Below are positions 7,638-16,965 of a stretch of 64,000 bases of DNA, one piece after another. The DNA comes from Rhizobiaceae bacterium (GTDB taxonomy: Bacteria; Pseudomonadota; Alphaproteobacteria; Rhizobiales; Rhizobiaceae). The stretch is from contig JAEPMD010000005.1 of assembly GCA_017644105.1 (NCBI GenBank), positions 1 to 64,000 of the forward strand, written 5' to 3'. The notes under the pieces were generated by a model. That model had not been told where the DNA came from and did no database searches. It saw nothing but the letters and a program-made list of their open reading frames with translations. The position numbers and the translations under genes were made by a program. Numbering within the stretch: position 1 is the first letter of the stretch; each line of letters starts with the position of its first letter.

Positions 7638-8624
7638 ATGGCTGAAACGAATTCAGAAGATCTGGATCTAGATCGCATTTTATCAATTGAAATCGCACGT
7701 GTAACCGAGCGCGCAGCTGTGGCTGCTGCCAAGCTCAGAGGACGTGGTGATGAAAAAGCTGCTGATCAAGTGGCGGTTGATGCCATGCGTACAGAGCTCA
7801 ACAAGCTGAACATCAGTGGCACAATCGTCATTGGTGAAGGTGAGCGCGATGAAGCACCTATGCTTTATATCGGTGAAGAAGTGGGAACTCAGGACGGTCC
7901 TGAATTGGACATCGCGCTTGATCCACTTGAGGGTACAACCATTTGCGCCAAAAACATGCCCAATTCATTGGCTGTGATCGCCTTTGCCAACAAAGGCAAA
8001 TTGCTCTACGCGCCCGATGTGTACATGGATAAAATCGCGATCGGACCGGGTTATCCAGAAGGCACGATCTCAATTGATGCGACACCTGCGGAAAACCTAG
8101 CCGCGATTGCCAAGCATAAGGGCGTTGAAATTGGTCAGGTTTGCGCCTGTATCCTTGATCGTCCACGCCATGCAAAATTGATCGCTGACGTGCGTGCGTG
8201 TGGTGCAGCTGTGAGATTGATTGGTGACGGCGATGTGGCGGGTGTGATTTACACAACAGATCCCGAAGAAACAGGCATTGATATCTATATGGGTACAGGT
8301 GGTGCGCCAGAGGGTGTATTAGCTGCTGCTGCGCTTCGTTGCACAGGCGGTCAGATGCAAGGTCGCTTGCTCTTTAAATCGCAGGATCAAATTGATCGCG
8401 CGGCGACAATGGGCGTCTCTGATCCGAACAAGGTCTATGATCTCACAGAACTTGCCAGCGGCGATGTGATGTTTGCCGCAACGGGTGTAACAGATGGCGA
8501 TATGCTCCAAGGCGTGCGCTTTAAAGGCAATGCGATTTCAACACATACTTTTGTGATGCGCTCATCGACCGGTACAGTCCGCGAAATCAAAGCGATCCAC
8601 CGCGAAGGTCAAAAGTTTGCATAA
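7638..8624 (+). CDS. glpX: Class II fructose-1,6-bisphosphatase
   Basis: A 328-residue GlpX-type phosphatase that hydrolyses fructose 1,6-bisphosphate in gluconeogenesis. The metal-binding signature is present: GEGERDEAPML near residue 60 and DPLEGTT from residue 95; the later RLIGDGDVAGVIY and YMGTGGAPEGVLAAAALRC segments are also standard. The length matches the family (about 320-330). GlpX directly followed by recJ is a common order in Hyphomicrobiales. The gene has its own terminator at 8660. Confidence 0.96.
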   Translation: MAETNSEDLDLDRILSIEIARVTERAAVAAAKLRGRGDEKAADQVAVDAMRTELNKLNISGTIVIGEGERDEAPMLYIGEEVGTQDGPELDIALDPLEGTTICAKNMPNSLAVIAFANKGKLLYAPDVYMDKIAIGPGYPEGTISIDATPAENLAAIAKHKGVEIGQVCACILDRPRHAKLIADVRACGAAVRLIGDGDVAGVIYTTDPEETGIDIYMGTGGAPEGVLAAAALRCTGGQMQGRLLFKSQDQIDRAATMGVSDPNKVYDLTELASGDVMFAATGVTDGDMLQGVRFKGNAISTHTFVMRSSTGTVREIKAIHREGQKFA

Positions 8625-8659
8625 CGGGTTCTAGATCAACAACACGTTGCATTTATCGG

Positions 8660-8690
8660 CAGGCCTCATTATCAATGGGGCCTGTTTTTT
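8660..8690 (+). terminator. Rho-independent terminator after glpX
   Basis: CAGGCCTCAT and ATGGGGCCTG form a ten-pair stem (one T-G pair) with a five-base loop, followed by seven T residues. It lies 36 bases after the glpX stop. Confidence 0.9.
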
Positions 8691-8728
8691 ATGGCATTTC
8701 AATTTTCTGCGCTTAAAGGTGTAAATTC

Positions 8729-10513
8729 GTGGCTGACAATATTTTTATGGGTGTGGAAGCGTCACTGACGGGCCAGAAATGGATCACGCGCCTTGATAAT
8801 CTTGGTCAGAATACAGCGCTTGATATTGCTCAAAAAACGGATATTCCCGAGCTTATTGCGCGGGTGATTGCTGCGCGTGGTGTATCTTCTGCGGAAGCAG
8901 CAACATTTTTAGCGCCATCTATTCGAGATTTGATGCCAGATCCGTCTACCATGACCGATTGCGATGCGGGCGCGCAACGCATTGTGCAAGCAATCCAGAT
9001 GGGTGAGCGTGTGGCAATTTTTGGTGATTATGATGTGGATGGTGCGTCTTCATCTGCGTTGCTGTCGCGTTTCCTAACGCATCTAAATGTCCCCAATGAG
9101 ATTTATATCCCCGACCGGATATTTGAAGGCTATGGCCCCAATCCAAATGCGATAGCCGAACTTGTTGATAAAGGTGCTCAGCTGATTGTGACGGTAGATT
9201 GCGGTTCAACCAGTTTTGAGGCCTTGGAGAAGGCTAAGGAATTATCCTGTGATGTCGTGGTCATCGATCACCATCAGGTCGGCGATGAATTGCCGCCTTG
9301 CGTGGCGCTCATCAATCCCAATCGCCAGGATGATCTTTCAGGTTTAGGGCATTTATGTGCCGCAGGCGTTGTGTTTATGGTTTTGGTCGCTGTGCAGCGC
9401 CTTCTGCGCCAGCAAGGACATGAGGGGCTCAAAGGCTTTGATCTGCTTGCCCATCTCGATCTTGTGGCACTCGCTACCGTTTGCGATGTGGTGCCGCTTA
9501 AAGGTCTAAACCGCGCTTATGTTGTCAAAGGCATGATTGCAGCGCGCAAACAGGGCAATCCGGGGCTTGCAGCCTTGATGCGCATTGTCGGCATAGATGG
9601 ACCGATTACACCCTATCATTTGGGCTTTTTAATTGGCCCGCGTATTAATGCCGGTGGCCGAATTGGCGATGCAGCCTTGGGATCACGATTATTGACGCTC
9701 CATGATACGTCTGAAGCGGATGAAATCGCCACGCATCTAGATAGCCTCAATAAAGAACGTCAGGCGATGGAAGCGAAAATGCTGGAACAGGCTGAAGCTG
9801 AAGTTATGGCCGAGATGGCTGGCGGTGAGGGGCCTGCGATCATCGTCTCCGCCAATGATGGTTGGCATCCGGGAATTGTTGGCCTTGTGGCGTCACGCCT
9901 GAAAGACCGTGAAAATAGACCCGCCTTTGCCATTGCCTTTGACCCATCCGGCAAAGGTTCCGGTTCCGGACGTTCTATTCCTGGTTTTGATATCGGCAAG
10001 ATTGTGCGTGAAGCCGTGGATAAGGGGTTGCTTGTTAAAGGCGGTGGTCATGCTATGGCGGCCGGGCTTACGGTCGAAAAATCAAAGCTGGGCGACTTAC
10101 GCACCTATTTTGAAGAAAAGGCGGCCGACCACATTGCTGACTTAACCGCTGTGCGCACGTTAAAAATCGATGGTGCTTTGGCAGCATCAGGCATTACAAC
10201 TGATCTGGTTGATATGATCGAGCGGGCAGGGCCTTATGGTGCAGGCCATTCGCAACCCGTTTTTGTTTTGCCCAATCACATGCTCAAAGACGCGCGCATT
10301 GTGGGAACCAACCATGTCAAAGTTTCGTTTTCCGGTATGGATGGTGGGCGCATTGACGGGATCTGTTTCCGTGCAGCTGACAGTGAGCTCGGCAAAGCTT
10401 TTCTAAATGGTCGCGGACAAAGCTTTCATGTCGCCGGTAATATCAACATCAATTATTGGCGCGGCATGAAGCAAGTGCAAATCCGTGTGATGGATGCAGT
10501 GCGTGTGAGTTAG
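8729..10513 (+). CDS. recJ: Single-stranded-DNA-specific exonuclease RecJ
   Basis: A 594-residue 5'-3' single-strand exonuclease of recombination and mismatch repair. DHH-family motifs are present in order: GDYDVDG at residues 99-105, VTVDCG, DHH at 180-182 in VVIDHHQ, ALATVCDVVPL, and the DHHA1 motif GGGHAMAAG from residue 438. The C-terminal OB-like part is present. The chosen start is GTG 8729, with AAAGGT nine bases upstream; ATG 8747 would remove six residues. An unknown membrane-protein gene begins on the very next base after the stop. Confidence 0.95.
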   Translation: MADNIFMGVEASLTGQKWITRLDNLGQNTALDIAQKTDIPELIARVIAARGVSSAEAATFLAPSIRDLMPDPSTMTDCDAGAQRIVQAIQMGERVAIFGDYDVDGASSSALLSRFLTHLNVPNEIYIPDRIFEGYGPNPNAIAELVDKGAQLIVTVDCGSTSFEALEKAKELSCDVVVIDHHQVGDELPPCVALINPNRQDDLSGLGHLCAAGVVFMVLVAVQRLLRQQGHEGLKGFDLLAHLDLVALATVCDVVPLKGLNRAYVVKGMIAARKQGNPGLAALMRIVGIDGPITPYHLGFLIGPRINAGGRIGDAALGSRLLTLHDTSEADEIATHLDSLNKERQAMEAKMLEQAEAEVMAEMAGGEGPAIIVSANDGWHPGIVGLVASRLKDRENRPAFAIAFDPSGKGSGSGRSIPGFDIGKIVREAVDKGLLVKGGGHAMAAGLTVEKSKLGDLRTYFEEKAADHIADLTAVRTLKIDGALAASGITTDLVDMIERAGPYGAGHSQPVFVLPNHMLKDARIVGTNHVKVSFSGMDGGRIDGICFRAADSELGKAFLNGRGQSFHVAGNININYWRGMKQVQIRVMDAVRVS

Positions 10514-11089
10514 ATGCGGCCGGTTAGATATACATCCTCCAAAAACTTATACCTCATTTATGCATGTTCGTGGCTTTCGGGTTATATTTTTGTGTACTTC
10601 TTTTTCAATGATAATCCCTTGGATGAGCCGACCAATAACATTGGGAAGACATTGCCAATTTTATATATTATCGCATTTTGTGCGCCAGGATTAGGATGCC
10701 TCTATAATATCTATAGATATTTTCGTCGGAAAAATTTTTATGTTAAAATTTCGACGCTTGGCTTCACTGACACTCGCATTCTTTCAAGTATCATACCATG
10801 GCAATACACTCGAGACATCGCACTAAAAGCGCCATCTCCATTTAAAAAATTTGATCAATTCCGTGTCGAGATAGAAGTGGATGCGGACTACATCAAAAAG
10901 GAAACAAAAGAGACTTTCGCCAAGATATTCAAGACTGAATCCAAAGGTAGATGGATGTCATTTGCTATCTATCAAACCGATTTTGGTGACAGCCTGGATG
11001 ACATCTATAATTCGATGATGGATTACTCAACCAATGCATCGAAACATCAAAGTAGCGCAACCAAATCCATCGATCCTGCCGATCAATAA
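10514..11089 (+). CDS. Unknown two-helix membrane protein, PH-like C-terminus (first of a related pair)
   Basis: A 191-residue protein not assigned to a named family. Two hydrophobic helices (about residues 12-31 and 46-66) are followed by a basic YRYFRRKNF stretch and a soluble domain containing ISTLGFTDTRILSSIIPWQY. That pattern (G-x-T-D-x-R then a PW and an I/L-x-I/L stretch) recurs in the next gene and is like the membrane-associated PH-like proteins described as STM3941 family; this is an inference from pattern only. The start codon abuts the recJ stop (TAGATG), so translation is probably coupled. Base use is more A+T-rich than in recJ. Confidence 0.7.
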   Translation: MRPVRYTSSKNLYLIYACSWLSGYIFVYFFFNDNPLDEPTNNIGKTLPILYIIAFCAPGLGCLYNIYRYFRRKNFYVKISTLGFTDTRILSSIIPWQYTRDIALKAPSPFKKFDQFRVEIEVDADYIKKETKETFAKIFKTESKGRWMSFAIYQTDFGDSLDDIYNSMMDYSTNASKHQSSATKSIDPADQ

Positions 11090-11118
11090 ACTCAAAAAAT
11101 GTCAAAGAAATCATCGAT

Positions 11119-11646
11119 ATGAAATTCTATTTCCCCAGACGAGACAATCTAATTGTTCTTGCTATCATGTTTTTGGTCATGATTGGTCTATTCTGGTTGT
11201 CAGATTGGGGGCAAAGCTTTTTCGATGATGTTGTTGAGCGCAGAGAAACGCTCCACGCCATACTCATCATAATTACCCTCGTGTGTATAACAATAATGGC
11301 TTATGCCTTTATTAAGGGTCCCATAAAGGTGATTGAGATAACTGATTTGGGTATAACGGATATCAGATTGAATGCGGATACCCTGCCTTGGTTAGAAATT
11401 GAAAATATCGAACTCTATAAAGAAGGTTCAAAGCTTTGTAAGCAACCGCATATTCTTATTCATATGCCCCAAGATTTCGTTCCGATCATTAAACCACAAA
11501 CTCTATTGGGAGTGAAAATTCCACATAAGCCCGTTAAGGCGCCATTTATCATTCGAAAAAGCGGATTTTCGACGCGCATCGAGAATATCTATCTGCCAAT
11601 GTTGAGTTATTGGGAAGCTGCGAAATCAAAAAACGACGCAATCTGA
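11119..11646 (+). CDS. Unknown two-helix membrane protein, PH-like C-terminus (second of a related pair)
   Basis: A 175-residue protein with the same plan as the gene before it: two membrane helices (about residues 11-29 and 47-66), a short basic linker, then VIEITDLGITDIRLNADTLP followed by WLEIENIEL, which aligns with the IPWQYTRDI segment of the neighbour. It lies 29 bases downstream and is probably cotranscribed with recJ and its neighbour. The two look like an old tandem duplication that has diverged strongly. No catalytic motif is visible, so no function is assigned. Confidence 0.7.
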   Translation: MKFYFPRRDNLIVLAIMFLVMIGLFWLSDWGQSFFDDVVERRETLHAILIIITLVCITIMAYAFIKGPIKVIEITDLGITDIRLNADTLPWLEIENIELYKEGSKLCKQPHILIHMPQDFVPIIKPQTLLGVKIPHKPVKAPFIIRKSGFSTRIENIYLPMLSYWEAAKSKNDAI

Positions 11647-11754
11647 GTTTTTGTCCAAAAATATCACTTGGCTATATTACGCACTAGATATAGGCCTTTT
11701 TTGCCTTTATATGCTCTCAATCTATCGCAATCTTTCTGATGAAGGACAAAAGCC

Positions 11755-12549
11755 ATGCATTTCGCAACAATCAATGACGTTAACCTGCATTATCAAGTGA
11801 TCGGGGCACCCGAGAGCAAACCAACTATTGTGTTTGCCAATTCGCTTGGTACGGATTTTCGAATTTGGCGTGATGTGATTGTCCGTCTGGTCGGGGATTA
11901 TTCCATTGTGACCTATGATAAACGCGGCCATGGCTTATCTGATCTGGGCGATAGCCAAACTATGACCAATCACCTGGAAGACCTTGCAGGCCTTATGGAT
12001 CATCTTGGTATTCAAAGCGCCATCATTTGTGGTGTATCCGTTGGTGGATTAATTGCCCAAGGGCTTCATGCAACGCGTCCTGATCTCGTCGGTGCGCTGA
12101 TCTTGTGTAACACAGGCACGAAGATCGGCACGGATGAATTATGGAACATGCGTATTGAAATGGTTGAGACCAAAGGCATTTCAGAAATTGCGGATGGCGT
12201 CCTAGCGCGCTGGTTCACCAAAGGCTACCGTGATGATAACCCGGCAGATGTTGCAGGCTATGCCAACATGCTGACCCGCACGCCGGCCAAAGGTTACACA
12301 GGCACATCAGCTGCTATTCGTGATACTGATTTCACCGAACAAGCAGCCGAAATTAAAGTGCCGACCATTTGTATTGCTGGTGATCAAGATGGCGCAACGC
12401 CGCCGGAGCTTGTCAAAGCAATGGCGAAAACCATCCCCAATGCATTCTATGAAGAAATCAAAGATTGCGGGCATATCCCATCTATCGAATGTGGCCAGTA
12501 TCTAACAGATGTTATGACAGCCTTTATGGCCAAATTAACGCGCGAATAG
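11755..12549 (+). CDS. pcaD: 3-oxoadipate enol-lactonase
   Basis: A 264-residue alpha/beta hydrolase of the PcaD type, which opens beta-ketoadipate enol-lactone to 3-oxoadipate in protocatechuate degradation. The triad is visible: Ser95 in CGVSVGG, Asp212 in GDQDG and His240 in CGHIP. The N-terminal IVFANSLGTDFRIWRDV and the YDKRGHGLSD segment are highly characteristic. AAGGAC precedes the ATG. No other pca genes lie next to it, so it is either a detached pathway gene or a paralogue acting on a related lactone. Confidence 0.85.
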   Translation: MHFATINDVNLHYQVIGAPESKPTIVFANSLGTDFRIWRDVIVRLVGDYSIVTYDKRGHGLSDLGDSQTMTNHLEDLAGLMDHLGIQSAIICGVSVGGLIAQGLHATRPDLVGALILCNTGTKIGTDELWNMRIEMVETKGISEIADGVLARWFTKGYRDDNPADVAGYANMLTRTPAKGYTGTSAAIRDTDFTEQAAEIKVPTICIAGDQDGATPPELVKAMAKTIPNAFYEEIKDCGHIPSIECGQYLTDVMTAFMAKLTRE

Positions 12550-12806
12550 TCGCGCTACAGACCTATTTTCCATTCACAAATCGGAAAATATATGCATAAT
12601 AGCAAATCATGGGCCAAAAAGTCTCATTTATTGATAAAAATGACAATTTTGACCAATTTGCGGACCTTAGCGACTTATCGCCTTTAAGCCAGCTTTGACA
12701 GATCAGCTTGCAGCAATTTTTGATCGCTGCAATTGACTTTCATTTTTATCGGCATATGAGAAGGGCGACACGTCGCTTTATTAGATAATTAAGATTGGAT
12801 ACGTAG

Positions 12807-14702
12807 ATGGCTAAGTCGCTCCACGGCAAAGAAATGGGGGCGGTTATGAAAGAAATACGTTTGCTTTTTGGCATTCCCGATTGGGTGTCAAAAGTGACGT
12901 GGTCTACGTTGCGCGACGACATGTTCGCCGCTTTTACGGGCGCAACAATTGTACTGCCACAAGGCATTGCTTTTGCCGCGATTGCCGGTCTCCCACCTGA
13001 ATATGGTTTCTACACTGCCATGATCACACCGATCATTGCGGCGCTGTTTGGATCGTCCTGGCACACAGTCTCTGGTCCGACAACGGCGATTTCGGCTTTG
13101 GTGTTTGCAGCTCTCGCCGGTGGACATACACCGGGCAGCCCTGAATTCATTCAGGCGGTGATCTTACTGACCTTCCTGGTGGGGATGTTTCAGCTCATAC
13201 TGGGTATCGCGCATTTGGGAGCCTTGGTCGACTTTGTTTCCCATTCTGTGATGACCGGCTTTATCACCGGTGCCGCTCTGCTCATTGGTCTTAGTCAAGT
13301 GCGTCATGCGCTTGGGCTGGATTTGCCAAGGCCCGAGGATCTGGGCGAATTTGCCATCAAATTTTGGGAAATTTGGCCGGAGGCGGATGCAAACAGCTTT
13401 ATTATTGCCTTTACGTCTTTGGCCGTGGGTGTTTTGTCGAAAAAGTTCTTGCCTAAATGGCCAAATTATCTGATTGCGCTCGGTGCAGGCACATTGGTTT
13501 ACTACTTCCTTGGTTGGACCGAACTTGAAGTGAAAACTGTCGGCGTGATCCCATCTGTTGTGCCAAGCTTTGCCATGCCCGCCTTTGACTTAACCGATAT
13601 GCGCGATTTGGCATCCCCAGCCTTCGCGGTGGCAGTGGTGGGGCTTTTGGAAGCTATGTCCATTTCCCGCGCCATCGGATTGCGATCAGGTCAAGATATC
13701 GATGCCAACCGGGAATTTACCGGGCAGGGGCTCTCTAATGTCGCTGGTAGCTTTTTTAACTGCTATCCTGGGTCAGCATCGCTTACACGTTCCGGCATCA
13801 ATTATGAAGCTGGTGCGAAAACGCCGCTATCCGCCGTCTTTGCCGCAATCTTCTTGCTTTGCATATTACTCTTTGTTGCGCAGTTCTTTGCCTTCGTGCC
13901 AATTCCGGCTATGGCTGGTGTGATTATCCTTGTGGCATGGAAACTTGTTGATGTGCGTGAGATCAAGCATTTGATCACAACGAGTAAAACAGAGACTTGG
14001 ATTGCTGCGGTGACCTTCTTCTCATCGCTCTTATTCGATCTTGAATTTGCGATCTATGCGGGGGTTTTATTGTCGCTTGCATTGTTCTTAAATAAATCAT
14101 CACGCCCACGCATATCAGTTGGCGCACCAGACACTTCCACACCCAACAGACGCTTCAGCAGCGTTGAGCGCCTTGATCTGCCAGAATGCCCGCAATTGGT
14201 TATGGCACGTATCGATGGACCGCTTTATTTTGGTTCAGTGGAATTTGTCCGCCGCAAATTGCGTTCGATTGAATATGATCAACCTGAACAGCGCCACATG
14301 ATGCTGATCGTGAAGGGTATCGGTGAGATTGATTTGCCAGGTGCAGAGCTGCTGATTGAAGAAGCCACACGCCGTCATAAGCGTGGAGGGTCGTTCCACC
14401 TGCAAACAACAACGCCGCGTACCATCAATAAGCTTGGCCGTTTCCACGTGATGAAAGCGCTGACCAAGCACCATATTCACCTAAGTAAAGGCGAAGCGAT
14501 TGCCGAGATCGTCCCGATGCTGGACGAAGAGATTTGCGCCAATTGTACAACGCGGATTTTCCATGAATGTTCGGGCCGGCCAAACAACGCGCTGATGAAG
14601 GCTGTCGATGCTGCTCTGGAAGAAGATCCAGATACGGTGGTTGAAGCGATCGCCAAAAAAACTTCCGGCGAAGAATCAACACCTGATAAACCGGCGACAT
14701 AA
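12807..14702 (+). CDS. SulP-family inorganic anion transporter with STAS domain and Cys/His tail
   Basis: A 631-residue SLC26/SulP anion transporter. The N-terminal domain carries the SulP signature VLPQGIAFAAIAGLPPEYG and the usual series of membrane helices up to about residue 425; the STAS domain follows (about 460-560, from CPQLVMARIDGPLYFGSVEF). The anion could be sulfate, bicarbonate or another oxyanion. After the STAS domain there is an extra 70-residue tail with Cys577, Cys580, His586 and Cys588 (C-x2-C-x5-H-x-C), which resembles a small metal-binding knuckle. No sulfate assimilation genes are adjacent. ATG 12846 is an alternative start. Confidence 0.93.
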   Translation: MAKSLHGKEMGAVMKEIRLLFGIPDWVSKVTWSTLRDDMFAAFTGATIVLPQGIAFAAIAGLPPEYGFYTAMITPIIAALFGSSWHTVSGPTTAISALVFAALAGGHTPGSPEFIQAVILLTFLVGMFQLILGIAHLGALVDFVSHSVMTGFITGAALLIGLSQVRHALGLDLPRPEDLGEFAIKFWEIWPEADANSFIIAFTSLAVGVLSKKFLPKWPNYLIALGAGTLVYYFLGWTELEVKTVGVIPSVVPSFAMPAFDLTDMRDLASPAFAVAVVGLLEAMSISRAIGLRSGQDIDANREFTGQGLSNVAGSFFNCYPGSASLTRSGINYEAGAKTPLSAVFAAIFLLCILLFVAQFFAFVPIPAMAGVIILVAWKLVDVREIKHLITTSKTETWIAAVTFFSSLLFDLEFAIYAGVLLSLALFLNKSSRPRISVGAPDTSTPNRRFSSVERLDLPECPQLVMARIDGPLYFGSVEFVRRKLRSIEYDQPEQRHMMLIVKGIGEIDLPGAELLIEEATRRHKRGGSFHLQTTTPRTINKLGRFHVMKALTKHHIHLSKGEAIAEIVPMLDEEICANCTTRIFHECSGRPNNALMKAVDAALEEDPDTVVEAIAKKTSGEESTPDKPAT

Positions 14703-15023
14703 ACTGGGTGATTTCGTGTTATGACCGCCTAGATGCATCACAGGGTCATTTGCCGATTGTTTGGGCGCAGTGTGATCCTGTGTCTATTTATATCTATCTA
14801 TCTATATGGCCACTTATAGACGCCTCAATGCCGTGAGATGAAATCGAGATGCGTTTTAAGTTGCAATAAGCGCATCATATAGCAGGTCGAGGCGCGCTTA
14901 CCGTATAGACGGCGCTCATCCGCGTTTTATAGTGTTAGAGATGGCTGACAAACATATCTCATGCAACACTTGAGCTTTTCGCTCTAGTGCTTTCAAATCA
15001 TGAGTATATTTGAGAAAGATGAA
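14703..15023. other. Non-coding gap between the SulP gene and tRNA-Glu
   Basis: About 320 bases with no supported gene. It holds a short (TATC)n run at 14791-14803. No clear terminator or promoter was found. Confidence 0.5.
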
Positions 15024-15099
15024 TGGTACGCCCAACGGGAATCGAACCCGTGTTTCCGCCGTGAAAGGGCGGCGTCCTAGACCGCTAGACGATGGGCGC
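15024..15099 (-). tRNA. tRNA-Glu (anticodon UUC)
   Basis: On the minus strand, GCGCCCA pairs with TGGGCGT; discriminator A and CCA are encoded. The anticodon arm CCGCC-CTTTCAC-GGCGG gives TTC. The T-arm GGTTCGATTCC is standard. Confidence 0.95.
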
Positions 15100-15334
15100 A
15101 CAAGACATGGGCGCGTTATAGTCAGAGGATGCAAAACTCGCAAGCAGTATTTTGCGTTTTTTCGAAAAAAAATGACAATTTTGTAAAACTTTGAATTTCA
15201 CCCTTGTTTAACAGGGCTTTACGTGGATTTAGGCGTGCAATATTTTTGAACAAACCAAGCGCGTCATCCGAAATGAACGGTGCGATCAGCCTCACAACGC
15301 GCGTCAGGTACGAAGATTTGAGGAATCGCTTAAA

Positions 15335-16474
15335 TTAGCGCTTACGTTTGCGACAGCGCCAGTTCCAGTCACGGACAGAACCGATGTCGATATGAACGGA
15401 TTGTGTATGGCAATAGGTGCCCACCCCGCCGCGATCCGGCATGGAGCGCACATATTTTGCAAGCTCCCACTTTGTTACGCCTTCAATTTGCACATCAGCC
15501 GCTTCACAAGTGGTGTGGCGCGAACCATTGGCGCCACCGATTCGCTTATTATGTTTGGGTGAACGATAGCCACTGGTGACCACGACAGGCTTGCCATAGT
15601 GTTTTTCCACCTTCTTCAAAAGGCGAACTAATTCCGGTTTAAAACAAGCCACATCAACGCGCTCTGTTTGACGCTGCAGTGTCAAAGGCGACAAACGCGC
15701 TAAGCCCGCTGCTGAGGCAACTTCAATGCGGTTTTTGCTTCTGTTCTTATCTTTGTCTTTTGACCCAAAGATAGAAGAGAAAATGCCGCGTTTCTTTTCT
15801 TTGGTTGAAGTCACAGGTGTGGCTGACGCAAGAGTAACTCTTTTCGCGCTTGTGATTTGCGGCTTCTTGGCAACAGACTCAGCCACAGGTGTGTTTGCAC
15901 TTGCATTTGTCGTTGCTGCCACTTGTTGAACTTGCGCTGGCTGTGTTGCAGGGGCTGCAGTTGTTGTTGTCCTTGCAGGGGCGGTTCGGGCTGGGCGTTT
16001 AAATAAGGATGAGAAAAAGGCATTGCCGTTCTTGTCTGCACGCGCCAGGCTGGTTGAAGCTGGGGTCGACGTCGTCAAAGACGCAACTTGCGGATTGGCT
16101 TGCGCTGAATTTGGCGTTTGCGCCACATAAATTTGCCCGTTGCGGTTCAACGCATTAATCGTCGGTGCTGGCGAAGTTGCCGATTGCACAGCTGCTGTCG
16201 CGACATTCGTTTCAGGCTGATTGTTATAGGCTGTTGCCAACGTTGACGTGTTGTCTGGTACAGGGATGGTGCCTTCATAAGCAACGCTAGCCGTTTCTTG
16301 CGGGGCAAGCGCAGCATCGATTGGCTCCAAACCAACTGTTGTAGGGGCTAATTGTGCCGTCAATAAGCTTTCATTGCTAACGCAACCGCTTACTCCGATG
16401 CCAATCAAAATCGGAACAATCGCAATACGTCCCAATTGAGACGTGCGGTATATGGAGCCCCTAAACTGACGCAA
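15335..16474 (-). CDS. Lipoprotein with C-terminal peptidase M15A (YcbK-like) domain
   Basis: A 379-residue envelope protein. The N-terminus has a signal segment ending in a lipobox (GIGVSGC), so it is probably a lipoprotein. A low-complexity region of about 200 residues rich in A, T, Q, P and S follows. The C-terminal 120 residues are an M15A peptidase-like domain: FKPELVRLLKKVEKHYGKPV, VVTSGYRSPKHN, SRHTTCEAADVQIEG and VGTYCHTQSVHIDIG contain the His/Asp/His zinc-ligand pattern (H of SRH, D of AADV, H of VHID). It likely cuts or binds cell-wall peptides. The start is TTG at 16474, supported by AGGGGAAAG six bases upstream. Confidence 0.85.
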   Translation of the reverse strand: MRQFRGSIYRTSQLGRIAIVPILIGIGVSGCVSNESLLTAQLAPTTVGLEPIDAALAPQETASVAYEGTIPVPDNTSTLATAYNNQPETNVATAAVQSATSPAPTINALNRNGQIYVAQTPNSAQANPQVASLTTSTPASTSLARADKNGNAFFSSLFKRPARTAPARTTTTAAPATQPAQVQQVAATTNASANTPVAESVAKKPQITSAKRVTLASATPVTSTKEKKRGIFSSIFGSKDKDKNRSKNRIEVASAAGLARLSPLTLQRQTERVDVACFKPELVRLLKKVEKHYGKPVVVTSGYRSPKHNKRIGGANGSRHTTCEAADVQIEGVTKWELAKYVRSMPDRGGVGTYCHTQSVHIDIGSVRDWNWRCRKRKR

Positions 16475-16965
16475 CTCTTTCCCCTATTCACACCGCCAAT
16501 GATGACGATTACCTGAGTGTCTACTCCAAAACGCCGAAATTTAAAAGCCGGCACAGAAAGCGTACTACTTCGATTATGCCCAATACGGTCATAAATGAGG
16601 CGATAACGTGACGAAATAGCACTAAATTGCCCAAATTATGAAAATTGGTTTTTAAACGCTTTGTTTCAACACACTTGATTTTACTTAACTAAACTTACTC
16701 GTAGGTGGAGGAGTTGAATTTTTCGTAAATAGATATCTTTTTAATAAAGTTGCGCATTCTTTCATCAATGCTAGTTTAAGGTGTTGAAAGTATTGTAATT
16801 TTCATGTGTGCTAAAACTTTATTGGTAAGATATTGGCCTTGAAATCTGGGGATTGCTAAGTGAAATTTGTCAAACAGGTCTTGCCTTGAGGCATGATATA
16901 AATTTTAGTTTGATAAATAGAATCAATTTTAGTGATTTAACGTGTAGTGAGTGGGGTCACCAAGG
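16475..16965. other. Long A+T-rich intergenic region upstream of the cold-shock-domain gene
   Basis: About 490 bases without a gene between the divergent peptidase lipoprotein and the cold-shock-domain gene. The last 250 bases are strongly A+T-rich and may contain a long leader for the cold-shock gene, as is known for csp mRNAs; no specific element could be identified. Confidence 0.5.

Noticed and set aside
14785-14806. Short TATC repeats as a possible CRISPR or phase-variable tract
   Set aside because: Only about three units, no spacers, and no gene start nearby to be switched.
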